Positions 44,068 to 52,225 of a stretch of 64,000 nt of DNA are shown here, piece after piece. Numbering within the stretch: position 1 is the stretch's first letter; each line of letters opens with the position of its first letter. The position numbers and the translations under genes are program-made. The stretch comes from Oscillospiraceae bacterium (GTDB taxonomy: Bacteria > Bacillota > Clostridia > Oscillospirales > Ruminococcaceae). The notes beneath the pieces are model-generated. The model was not told where the DNA came from. It saw only the letters and a program-made list of their open reading frames with translations, and made no database searches. The stretch lies in contig JAFXCV010000049.1 in the NCBI GenBank assembly GCA_017521325.1, positions 1 to 64,000 of the forward strand, read 5' to 3'.

Positions 44068-45300
44068 CTATTTCCGGCTCGCCTTTGCATTGGCAAGCAT
44101 CAGCTTGATGCGGTTCTCCTGATTGACTCTCGTTGCACCGGGATCATAGTCAATGGCGATGATGTTGGCGTTGGGATAACGCTCCTTCACCGCACGGCTC
44201 ATGCCCTTTGCCACAATGTGATTCGGCAGACAGCCGAACGGCTGGGTGCAGATGATGTTCTCCGTGCCGCTTTCGGCAAGTGCGCCCATTTCCGACGGAA
44301 TCAGCCAGCCCTCGCCCATGCTCACGCCCTGTCCGATGTACTGCTGCCCGATTTTGCGCAGATGCTCAAAATCATGCGGTGCCTCAAATACACCGTGCTT
44401 TTTGATGGCGCTGATGAACTCCTTCTGCTTGTGGTAAATCGTTTTATATGCCGCCTTGAACAGCGGTGTTGCCGCAGTTTTGGCGTCATAGAGCGATGCG
44501 TCGTTGAGCTTGTTGACCGCCCAGTAGAGGATGAATTCCAGAAACAGCGGAACGACCGGCTCACAGCCCTCCGACAAGAGGAAATCCTCCAGATGATTGT
44601 TCGCAAGGGGGGAGTATTTTACATAGATCTCGCCCACAATTCCTACCTTGATCTTCGGAACCGAGGAGCGTTCGATCTTTGCAAAATCGTCCAGAATCTC
44701 CTTGTAGATCTTCTTCGTGTTCGTGAATTTGTTTTCCTTGAACAGTGTGTCAAGCTTCTTCTGCCACTTCAGCAGGCATTTTTCAGAGCTGCCCCGTATC
44801 AGCTCATACGGGCGGCACTGGTTGTAGATCGTCATGAGCATGTCGCCGTAAAGCACGCCGTACAGGCATTTGAGCGTGATCGGCACCGTCATCCGGAAAC
44901 CGCTGTCCTTTTCAAGTCCCGAAAAATTCAGCGAAACCACAGGAACCTGCGGAAATGTTTCTGAAACGCATTTGCGCAGCAGGTGGATATAGTTGGACGC
45001 ACGGCATCCGCCGCCCGTCTGCGTGATCAGCAGTGCGGTGCGGTTCGGATCGTACTTTCCGCTTTTAAGTGCCTCCATGAACTGTCCGACCACCAGCAGA
45101 CAGGGGTAGCAGGTGTCGTTATGTACGTTCTTCAGCCCTTCCTCCACCACGGTTTTCGATTCGCTTTCAAGCAGCTCGCAGTGGTAGCCGTAGGCTTCTA
45201 AAATACGGATGATGAGCTTAAAGTGGATGGGGAGCATGTTCGGCACGAGAATCGTGTGCGTTTTCTTCATTTCTTCCGTAAACTTTGCATATTCTGCCAT
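44068..45300 (-). CDS. 2-hydroxyacyl-CoA dehydratase-like protein, C-terminal part of the activase system
   Basis: 410 residues resembling the C-terminal section of large acyl-CoA dehydratase activase-related proteins and the HGD-D fold (NMLPIHFKLIIRILEAYGY, NDTCYPCLLVVGQFMEAL, TQTGGGCRASNY, CTQPFGCLPNHIVAKGM). Conserved cysteines in CYPC, GGCRASN and PFGCLPN suggest iron-sulfur binding. It starts 15 bp after the 976-residue activase; in many Clostridia the two are one polypeptide of about 1,400 residues. Substrate unknown. Confidence 0.85.
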   Translation of the reverse strand: MAEYAKFTEEMKKTHTILVPNMLPIHFKLIIRILEAYGYHCELLESESKTVVEEGLKNVHNDTCYPCLLVVGQFMEALKSGKYDPNRTALLITQTGGGCRASNYIHLLRKCVSETFPQVPVVSLNFSGLEKDSGFRMTVPITLKCLYGVLYGDMLMTIYNQCRPYELIRGSSEKCLLKWQKKLDTLFKENKFTNTKKIYKEILDDFAKIERSSVPKIKVGIVGEIYVKYSPLANNHLEDFLLSEGCEPVVPLFLEFILYWAVNKLNDASLYDAKTAATPLFKAAYKTIYHKQKEFISAIKKHGVFEAPHDFEHLRKIGQQYIGQGVSMGEGWLIPSEMGALAESGTENIICTQPFGCLPNHIVAKGMSRAVKERYPNANIIAIDYDPGATRVNQENRIKLMLANAKASRK

Positions 45301-45315
45301 ACTGCACGCCCCTTT

Positions 45316-48246
45316 CTATTCTTTTCCGCCCATTGCCGCAAGCAGGCTTCTCAGTCTGATCTTTGCAGCGCCGAGGTTGTTGATCTCGTCAATTTTCAGC
45401 TGTGTATAGAGCTTTCCTCTGCTTTCGAGGATGCTGCGCACCTCGTCCGTGGTGATCGCATCAATGCCGCAGCCGAAGGAAACGAGCTGTACAAGCTGCA
45501 TATCCGGCTGCGTGGAAACATATTCCGCCGCACGGTAAAGCCTGCTGTGATACGTCCACTGATTGAGAACACGCAGCTCCGGCATGCTGCCGAGTGCCGA
45601 AACGCTTTCCTCCGTCACGACTGCAAGTCCCAGACTTGTCAGCAGCTTATGGATGCCGTGGTTGATCTCCTTGTCAAGATGATACGGACGTCCTGCAAGC
45701 ACGATGATCTTCCTGCCCTCCATCCTCGCCTGACGGATGACCTCCTGTGCCTTATCCGCCATATTCCGACGGAATTCGTCCAGCGACTTGTATGCTGCGT
45801 CCACCGCAGCAGGGATTTTTCCGCCGACGTTGTACTTTGCAAGCGTGCGTTTCATGACGTTGATGACGTTTTTCGGGCGGTTGAGATCCATGTAGGGATA
45901 GACGAAATTGTCGTTATTCAGCTCCTTGTGGTTCGCCTTCATCAGCTCCGGATAGTACGCCACCACGGGGCAGTTGAAGTGATTGTCCGTGTCGGGTTCT
46001 TCGATGTTGTAGCTCATGCACGGCCAGAAAATGAAGTCCACGCCCTTTTCAAGCAGTGTTTCAATATGTCCGTGGGCGATTTTCGCCGGATAGCAGACCG
46101 TATCCGAGGGGATCGTGTGCTGTCCCTTGAAGTAGACCTTGCGGTCGCTCTCACCGGAGATTTCCACGGCAAATCCAAGCTCGTTGAAAAGGGTATACCA
46201 GAACGGCAGCTGCTCGTAGAAGCTCAGCACCATCGGAATTCCCACGGTTGCACGGGGATTCTTCGGCTGCTCGCTGACGATCCGGAAGAGGCTGTCGTAT
46301 TTGTAGCTGTACAGATCCGGAACCTCCGAGGGCTTTGTGATGCCTGCACCTTTTTCACAGCGGTTGCCGGAGATGAATTTTCCGCCGTCCGAGAAGCGGA
46401 TGACGTTGAGCAGGCAGTTTGCCGTACAGCCGCCGCAGCGAATGTTTTTGGAGGTGTAGGAGAAATTCTGCAGCTCCGAGGGAGCAATCAGCAGACTCGG
46501 CGATTCCTGCGCCTTTTCCTTGGCGTAGAGCGCCGCACCGAATGCACCCATCAGTCCCGAAACAGCAGGACGGATGACATGTCTGCCGATCTCACGTTCA
46601 AAGCAGCGCAGAACAGCGTCATTGAGGAAGGTGCCGCCCTGCACGACGATATTTTTACCAAGCTCCTCCACGCTCTTGGCACGGATGACCTTGTAAATGG
46701 CATTTTTGATGATGGACGCCGAAAGACCTGCGGAGATATCCTCCACCGTTGCGCCGTCCTTCTGTGCCTGCTTGACGGAGCTGTTCATGAACACCGTGCA
46801 GCGGGAACCGAGTTCCACGGGATGCTGTGCAAACAGTCCCATTTTGGAGAATTCCTCAATGTCATAGCCCAGTGCCATGGCAAAGGTCTGGATGAACGAG
46901 CCGCATCCGGAGGAACACGCTTCGTTGAGCATGATGCTGTCGATGGCGCCGTTCTTGATCTTAAAGCATTTGATGTCCTGACCGCCGATGTCGATGATGA
47001 AATCCACGTCGGGGCAGAAGAAGGATGCCGCCTTGAAATGCGCTACCGTTTCCACGATGCCGTGGTCAACGGAAAGACCGGCACGGATGAGATCCTCACC
47101 GTAGCCCGTCACCGCACTGCTGCGGATGCGCAGGTTCGGATTTTTTTCACGATAAATAGTTTTAAGCTGCTCGGCAATTTTATCGAGGGGCTGCCCCTCG
47201 TTTGATGCATAGTGGCTGTAAAGGAGCTTTCCGTCCTCCGTGATCAGCACAAGCTTTGTGGTGGTCGAGCCCGAGTCGATGCCAAGATACGCATCGCCCT
47301 CGCAGGTGTGCAGATCTGCATATTGCAGATCGTGACGCTTGTGGCGTTCGACGAATTCCGTGTATTCCTCACGGGACTGGAACAGGCAGTCGCCTGTTAC
47401 CACCTCGGAGGCAGCCTGTGCATTCTGCACCATGGAGAGCAGCTCCTGTGCGGATTTTGCCGAAAGCTTGCTTTCCTTAGCGTAAAGTGCGGAACCGAGC
47501 GCCACAAAAACAGGAGCCTGCTCAGGGAAGAACGCCTGCTCTTCGGTTAGTCCGAGTGTATCCATAAATGCCCTGCGCAGCCCCAGCTGGAAGGAGAGGG
47601 GACCGCCAAGGAACAGTACATTTCCTTTGATTTCTCTGCCCTGTGCAAGTCCTGCCACGGTCTGGTCAACGACTGCACGGTAAATACTTGCCGCAATATC
47701 CTCACGGGCTGCTCCCTGATTGAGCAGCGGCTGAATATCGGATTTTGCAAACACACCGCATCTGGATGCGATCGGATAGGTGCGCTTTGCACGCAGGGAA
47801 GCCTCGTCCAGCTCATCCGCCGTAATGCCCAGAAGCGTCGCCATCTGGTCGATGAATGCGCCCGTGCCGCCTGCGCATGAGCCGTTCATGCGCTGCTCGA
47901 CGCCCCCCGTCAGGAAGATGATCTTGGCGTCCTCGCCCCCCAGCTCGATCACCGTATCTGCCTGCGGATAGCAGCTTTTTACCGCCAGAAATGCCGCATG
48001 CACCTCCTGTACGAAGGGGATTTCGGCAGCATTGGCAAGCCCAAGACCTGCAGAGCCGGTCATTGCCGCAGAAAGCATTGCATCCGGAAATTTCTCCAGA
48101 ATGCTTTCCAGCTGCGCCGCAACCGTTTCCTTGACCTTGGAAAAATGCCGCTGATAGGCGGAATGCAAAATTGTTCCCAGTTCATCACAAACCACAGTCT
48201 TGACGGTGGTGGAGCCAACGTCAATGCCCAGTGTGTATGTTTTCAT
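45316..48246 (-). CDS. Acyl-CoA dehydratase activase with two BadF/BcrA ATPase domains
   Basis: 976 residues: ASKHA domain 1 (about 1-255; GIDVGSTTVKTV, NGSCAGGTGAF, ASRCGVFAKSD), ASKHA domain 2 (about 317-575; GIDSGSTTTKLV, NEACSSGCGSF, GSRCTVFMNSS), a CGGC...C cluster near 600-610, then a DUF2229 region (about 640-870). Both ATPase domains keep the cysteines that bridge a [4Fe-4S] cluster between HgdC-type subunits, so one chain may form the whole archerase-like ATP-driven electron donor. Its electron acceptor is presumably the downstream 410-residue partner. No true hydroxyacyl-CoA dehydratase alpha/beta genes are in the window. Confidence 0.9.
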   Translation of the reverse strand: MKTYTLGIDVGSTTVKTVVCDELGTILHSAYQRHFSKVKETVAAQLESILEKFPDAMLSAAMTGSAGLGLANAAEIPFVQEVHAAFLAVKSCYPQADTVIELGGEDAKIIFLTGGVEQRMNGSCAGGTGAFIDQMATLLGITADELDEASLRAKRTYPIASRCGVFAKSDIQPLLNQGAAREDIAASIYRAVVDQTVAGLAQGREIKGNVLFLGGPLSFQLGLRRAFMDTLGLTEEQAFFPEQAPVFVALGSALYAKESKLSAKSAQELLSMVQNAQAASEVVTGDCLFQSREEYTEFVERHKRHDLQYADLHTCEGDAYLGIDSGSTTTKLVLITEDGKLLYSHYASNEGQPLDKIAEQLKTIYREKNPNLRIRSSAVTGYGEDLIRAGLSVDHGIVETVAHFKAASFFCPDVDFIIDIGGQDIKCFKIKNGAIDSIMLNEACSSGCGSFIQTFAMALGYDIEEFSKMGLFAQHPVELGSRCTVFMNSSVKQAQKDGATVEDISAGLSASIIKNAIYKVIRAKSVEELGKNIVVQGGTFLNDAVLRCFEREIGRHVIRPAVSGLMGAFGAALYAKEKAQESPSLLIAPSELQNFSYTSKNIRCGGCTANCLLNVIRFSDGGKFISGNRCEKGAGITKPSEVPDLYSYKYDSLFRIVSEQPKNPRATVGIPMVLSFYEQLPFWYTLFNELGFAVEISGESDRKVYFKGQHTIPSDTVCYPAKIAHGHIETLLEKGVDFIFWPCMSYNIEEPDTDNHFNCPVVAYYPELMKANHKELNNDNFVYPYMDLNRPKNVINVMKRTLAKYNVGGKIPAAVDAAYKSLDEFRRNMADKAQEVIRQARMEGRKIIVLAGRPYHLDKEINHGIHKLLTSLGLAVVTEESVSALGSMPELRVLNQWTYHSRLYRAAEYVSTQPDMQLVQLVSFGCGIDAITTDEVRSILESRGKLYTQLKIDEINNLGAAKIRLRSLLAAMGGKE

Positions 48247-48292
48247 AGTCTTCCTCCAACAATAAGTATGCTTGCTGTGTGCAGATTCTGCA

Positions 48293-49462
48293 CTATATCA
48301 GGTGATCCTCGTGGATCACTTTGCCCTCATCCATAAATTTTCTCGGCACACGCTTGGAAATGCCGCATACGACCTCGTAGCCGATGGTGCCGTATTTTCC
48401 GGCAACCTCATCCGCTGTGATGCATTCATCCCCGTCCCTGCCGATGAGAGTGACCATGGTGCCGATCTGCACGTCGGGGACATTCCCGATGTCGATCATC
48501 ATCTGATCCATGCAGATGCGCCCTACCACAGGGCAGCGCACGCCGCAGACAAGCACCTCTCCTTTGCCGGAGAGCAGTCTGCTGTAGCCGTCGGCATAGC
48601 CGATGGTGACGGTTGCGATTTTCTGCGGTTTTTCAGTAATATAGGTTCTTCCGTAGCTGATGCAGGTGCCGGCTTCCGTCGTTTTGATGTGGCTGATTCT
48701 TGAGCGCAGCGAAAGCACCGGCTGAAGCTCCAGCGGCATGGGGAGTGCCGCATTGGGTTTGAGTCCGTACATGATGATGCCAGCCCTTGCCAGCGTGCTT
48801 TTTGGCTGGTTGCGGTAGCAGATCGCCGCACTGTTCATGCAGTGCACATGGCGCAGGGCGATACCCTGTTCCCTGAGTGCCGCATCCACCGCAAAGAGCG
48901 CAGCCTCCTGCGCATCGGTGTAGGCAATATTTTCCGCATCCGCCTCGTCCGCTGCGGCAAAATGGGTGAACAGACCCTCCACCTGCAGTCCCGGACGGGA
49001 GATGATGTCCTGCATCTGTGACAGACAGGCATCGGGATCCTTCACGGGAACGCCGATGCGTCCCATACCCGTATCGAGCTTCACATGGCAGCGCACGGGC
49101 ATGCCGGGGGATGCGTGATCGGAGAGCATTTCTGCGTATTCGCAGGATACCACCGCCTGCAGGATGTTCTGCAGTGCGAGCATCGGGGCACATTCGGGTG
49201 AGGTGTAGCCGAGGATCAGGATCTCCGCCTGCGGGCACCATTTGCGCACACGCATCGCCTCTTCAAAGCTGGACACTGCAAAGAAACGCACGCCGATTCC
49301 ATAAAGCTTTCGGCAGATGATCTCCTCGCCGTGGCCGTAGGCATCTGCCTTGACAACGGCGCAGAATTCTGTGCTGTCGGCAAGCACCTGACGGATGGTA
49401 TGTACATTGTGAGAAAGAGCGCTGAGCGAAATTTCCGCCCACGCACGCTGACGATACTGCAT
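48293..49462 (-). CDS. alr: Alanine racemase
   Basis: PLP enzyme making D-alanine for peptidoglycan. 389 residues. PLP lysine in VVKADAYGHG (Lys38), CHVKLDTGMGRIG, HCMNSAA, catalytic tyrosine in SYGRTY, and GRICMDQMMIDI. ATG at 49462 with GGAAAGGAAGACC upstream; a 90-residue in-frame extension is rejected because it begins in AT-rich non-coding DNA. Monocistronic; no terminator recognised before the activase gene 46 bp downstream. Confidence 0.96.
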   Translation of the reverse strand: MQYRQRAWAEISLSALSHNVHTIRQVLADSTEFCAVVKADAYGHGEEIICRKLYGIGVRFFAVSSFEEAMRVRKWCPQAEILILGYTSPECAPMLALQNILQAVVSCEYAEMLSDHASPGMPVRCHVKLDTGMGRIGVPVKDPDACLSQMQDIISRPGLQVEGLFTHFAAADEADAENIAYTDAQEAALFAVDAALREQGIALRHVHCMNSAAICYRNQPKSTLARAGIIMYGLKPNAALPMPLELQPVLSLRSRISHIKTTEAGTCISYGRTYITEKPQKIATVTIGYADGYSRLLSGKGEVLVCGVRCPVVGRICMDQMMIDIGNVPDVQIGTMVTLIGRDGDECITADEVAGKYGTIGYEVVCGISKRVPRKFMDEGKVIHEDHLI

Positions 49463-49604
49463 ATCGGTCTTCCTTTCCAGAATTGAAATTGCCGTCAATC
49501 CGCCGTGCTGCGGATAAATGGCAGAGAAAGTTCCCGAAAAATGTCGAATTGGTATCGAAACGGGAACAGAAAAGTAATAATTCAAAAAAAATACTGTTTT
49601 CCAC

Positions 49605-49633
49605 TTGTGGTTTGCATTGTTGTATGGTATAAT
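49605..49633 (+). promoter_or_regulatory. Promoter of the YpsA-like gene
   Basis: TTGTGG (49605-49610), 17 bp, TATAAT (49628-49633). Confidence 0.6.
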
Positions 49634-49667
49634 GAGTTTGATTGTGATTGACAAATGGGGGTATAGA

Positions 49668-50267
49668 ATGGAACAGTATGCGGAGCATCCGCTTTTACAG
49701 AATACACCTCGTGAACGGGTGCTGTGCTTCACCGGACACCGTCCGGAAAAGCTGCCCGATGGACGGACATTGCAGATTCTGACGAAAACACTCCATCATT
49801 ACATCAATATTTCTATCACGCAGGGATATACCCACTTTCTGACCGGACTTGCGGACGGTGTGGATTATCTTGCAGCGGAATATCTCTTCACGCTGCGGCA
49901 GCGATATCCCATCATTCAGGTGATCGGCGTGCAGCCCTGCGAGGATTATGAAGAATTCTACAGCAGCCACGGCTACAGCCTGCCAAGACTACAGTATATG
50001 CTGCAGAATGTCAACGGACTGATCGTGCTGCCGGGGAGCTATCGTTCCCATAAGGCATTCCGTGAACGCAACTATTACATGGTCGATCGCTCCGCCGCTA
50101 TCATTGCTGTGTGCAGCAAGGGGCGTTCGGGTTCCATGCAGACGCTCGGATATGCGATGCGTCAGGAACTGGCATATTGCAGGATCTGCCTTGACAATGT
50201 CGGCAGCCATCCGCTGTATCCGCCCCTGACTCCCGAAAACTGGGAGGTCGAACGCTGCGGATTTTGA
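49668..50267 (+). CDS. YpsA-like SLOG-family protein (DUF1273)
   Basis: 199 residues, Rossmann-like SLOG fold: CFTGHRPEKL, FLTGLADGVDYLAAE, LPGSYRSHKAFRERN, and SGSMQTLGYAMR. SLOG proteins bind nucleotides such as ADP-ribose or cytokinin-like ligands; Bacillus YpsA affects cell division. ATG at 49668 with GGGGGTATAGA upstream, which excludes an in-frame ATG at 49605 that lies on the -35 box. Divergent from alr. Confidence 0.88.
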   Translation: MEQYAEHPLLQNTPRERVLCFTGHRPEKLPDGRTLQILTKTLHHYINISITQGYTHFLTGLADGVDYLAAEYLFTLRQRYPIIQVIGVQPCEDYEEFYSSHGYSLPRLQYMLQNVNGLIVLPGSYRSHKAFRERNYYMVDRSAAIIAVCSKGRSGSMQTLGYAMRQELAYCRICLDNVGSHPLYPPLTPENWEVERCGF

Positions 50268-50364
50268 CGCATACCAACATTATAGCATTATTTTTTCAAA
50301 AATGCAAGTGAAATTGCAAACTTTAAAAATAATTGAATCTGCTTCTTATAAGGAGGACAACAAG

Positions 50365-51258
50365 ATGGAAAAGAAAAAAAAGAAAGGTCATGTGGCAATT
50401 CCCTTTCTGCTGGCATTCCTGCTCGCCATTCTCGGCATCGGCGGCATTGCCATGTATCTGTTCCGACAGCTTGACAGCGACGGAAACGACGTTCAGAAAA
50501 TGCCGGGAACCACGATAAAGCCCAGCGCTGCAAGTGACGCTACGCTCCTGTTCATTCTCGATGAACCGAGCAAGCCGGAGCCTCTGACCTTCATGCTGGC
50601 AAGAATCCGTCCGAGCGAAAAGGAAATCGTCATGATCGGACTTCCCGACAACATGATCTCACTCGTGGACGGCAGACAGGATACGCTTTCGGGATTTTAT
50701 TCCAACGGCGGCGTGAAGCAGGTCGAGGCTGCCATCAAGAACGAAACGCAGATCGAAACCGACCGCTACATTATCATCAACTCCGAGGGCTTCCAGAAGA
50801 TCTGCAACATCTTCGGCGGTGCTTATTATCAGGTTCCCAAGGGACTGATGGGCTTCACTGACAGCAATGAGCCGCAGTATCTCGGCCCGTCCCAGATGGA
50901 AAAGCTGCTCTGCTACCCCCTGTTTGAGCAGGGTGAAATCCAGCGCAGCGCACTGTGCGGCGACCTGATTGCCGAAATGATCAACCAGACGGATTTTGAC
51001 CGCATCGTGTCCTCCATGGACAACAATTTCAAAACCCTGATCAATATGATGGAAACCGACATTTCCGCCATTGATTATAATGAAGAAAAGGATGCGCTGA
51101 AATACATGTACACCTACGGCGACAGCAATATCGCCACATTCCGTATTGCCACCGGCACGATCGAGCCGCAGAGCAATGTGTTCATCCTCGACAGCGGATT
51201 TTATAACGGCGTTTCGGAGTTTTTTGAAGAATCCGAACAGCCCGCATCGGAGGAATAA
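50365..51258 (+). CDS. LCP-like membrane protein with altered active site
   Basis: 297 residues: basic cytoplasmic start, one helix (about 10-35), then a LytR-CpsA-Psr-like domain (FMLARIRPSEKEIVMIGLPD, SGFYSNGGVKQVEAAI, ETDRYIIINSEGFQKICNIFGG). LCP enzymes transfer glycopolymers to peptidoglycan. The usual Arg/Asp pairs (RSDTM-type and PRDT-type) read EPLTF and PDNM here, so catalysis is doubtful. AAGGAGGACAACAAG precedes the ATG. Coupled to tatD 3 bp downstream. Confidence 0.75.
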   Translation: MEKKKKKGHVAIPFLLAFLLAILGIGGIAMYLFRQLDSDGNDVQKMPGTTIKPSAASDATLLFILDEPSKPEPLTFMLARIRPSEKEIVMIGLPDNMISLVDGRQDTLSGFYSNGGVKQVEAAIKNETQIETDRYIIINSEGFQKICNIFGGAYYQVPKGLMGFTDSNEPQYLGPSQMEKLLCYPLFEQGEIQRSALCGDLIAEMINQTDFDRIVSSMDNNFKTLINMMETDISAIDYNEEKDALKYMYTYGDSNIATFRIATGTIEPQSNVFILDSGFYNGVSEFFEESEQPASEE

Positions 51259-51261
51259 GCC

Positions 51262-52035
51262 GTGTACCGTAATATTTTTGATACCCATGCACATTATACC
51301 GACCACGCCTTTGACGAAGACAGGGACGAGCTTCTGCATAGTCTGCCCGATAAGGGCGTGCGCTATGTAATGCTCGCAGGCTGCGATGTGGAGGATTCCA
51401 AGGCATGTGCAGCACTTGCCGATCGCTATGATTACATTTATGCCGCAGCAGGCGTGCATCCGGAAAATCTGGAAAACCTCCCCTCTGACTGGCTTTCACA
51501 GCTGCGTCGCCTTGCAGAGGAGAACCCGAAGATCCGTGCCATCGGCGAAATCGGGCTTGACTATCACTATGAGGGCTATGATGCCGACAGGCAGAAGGAA
51601 GTGTTCATTGCACAGCTCCGGCTTGCAAAGGAGCTTGACCTTCCCGTGATCCTCCATGTGAGGGACGCTGTGGGCGATGCAATGGAGATTCTGCGGAAAT
51701 ACCGACCAAAGGGTGTGATGCACTGCTACAGCGGTTCTGCGGAAACGGCAAAGGAGGTGCTTGCCCTCGGGCTGCACATCAGCCTGACGGGTGTGCTTAC
51801 CTTTAAAAATGCAAGAAAGGCAATTGAAGTGTTGGAGCTTGTGCCGACGGATCGTTTCATGTTTGAAACCGACTGCCCGTATATGGCACCTGTTCCGTTC
51901 AGGGGCAAACGCTGTGACAGCTCCCTGATCGCCCATACCGCCGAGCGTGCGGCAGAGATCAAGGGGATGGATACGCAGGAAATGCTCAACGCCTGCTGTG
52001 AAACAGGCATGAAGCTGTTTGGAATCACAGAATAA
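51262..52035 (+). CDS. tatD: TatD-family metal-dependent hydrolase/DNase
   Basis: 257 residues, TIM-barrel hydrolase. Metal motifs: DTHAHYTDHAF, Glu in AIGEIGLDYHY, LHVRDA, MHCYSG and FETDCPYMAP. Probable 3'-5' DNase or editing role as in other TatD proteins. GTG start with CGGAGGAATAAGCC upstream, 3 bp after the LCP-like stop. Ends with a terminator at 52043-52078. Confidence 0.93.
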   Translation: MYRNIFDTHAHYTDHAFDEDRDELLHSLPDKGVRYVMLAGCDVEDSKACAALADRYDYIYAAAGVHPENLENLPSDWLSQLRRLAEENPKIRAIGEIGLDYHYEGYDADRQKEVFIAQLRLAKELDLPVILHVRDAVGDAMEILRKYRPKGVMHCYSGSAETAKEVLALGLHISLTGVLTFKNARKAIEVLELVPTDRFMFETDCPYMAPVPFRGKRCDSSLIAHTAERAAEIKGMDTQEMLNACCETGMKLFGITE

Positions 52036-52042
52036 TTTCTGA

Positions 52043-52078
52043 AGAATCTCTGAAAACGTCGTTTCGGAGATTCTTTTC
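52043..52078 (+). terminator. Terminator of the LCP-like/tatD unit
   Basis: AGAATCTC.GAAA / TTTC.GAGATTCT stem around a central ACGTCGT, followed by TTTCTC. Confidence 0.8.
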
Positions 52079-52109
52079 TCAAATTATCATAGAACTTTCA
52101 CATAAGCTA

Positions 52110-52138
52110 TTGACTTTATGGCGTTTTTGTACTATAAT
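52110..52138 (+). promoter_or_regulatory. Sigma-A promoter of secDF
   Basis: TTGACT (52110-52115), 17 bp, TATAAT (52133-52138). The 80-nt leader holds CGTGAATTTTTTCACG (about 52151-52166) and ACCCCC/GGGGGT (52183-52203) hairpins; the second is 10 bp before the ribosome site. Confidence 0.75.
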
Positions 52139-52225
52139 AATAGTAATTGTCGTGAATTTTTTCACGAGAAAATTTCGGATAGACCCCCGATCAGCATGGG
52201 GGTAAATCTGACAGGAGGTTAGATT

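Noticed and set aside
49463..49732. 90-residue N-terminal extension of alanine racemase
   Set aside because: It runs through AT-rich DNA containing the divergent promoter; the ATG at 49462 has a good ribosome site and the family N-terminus.
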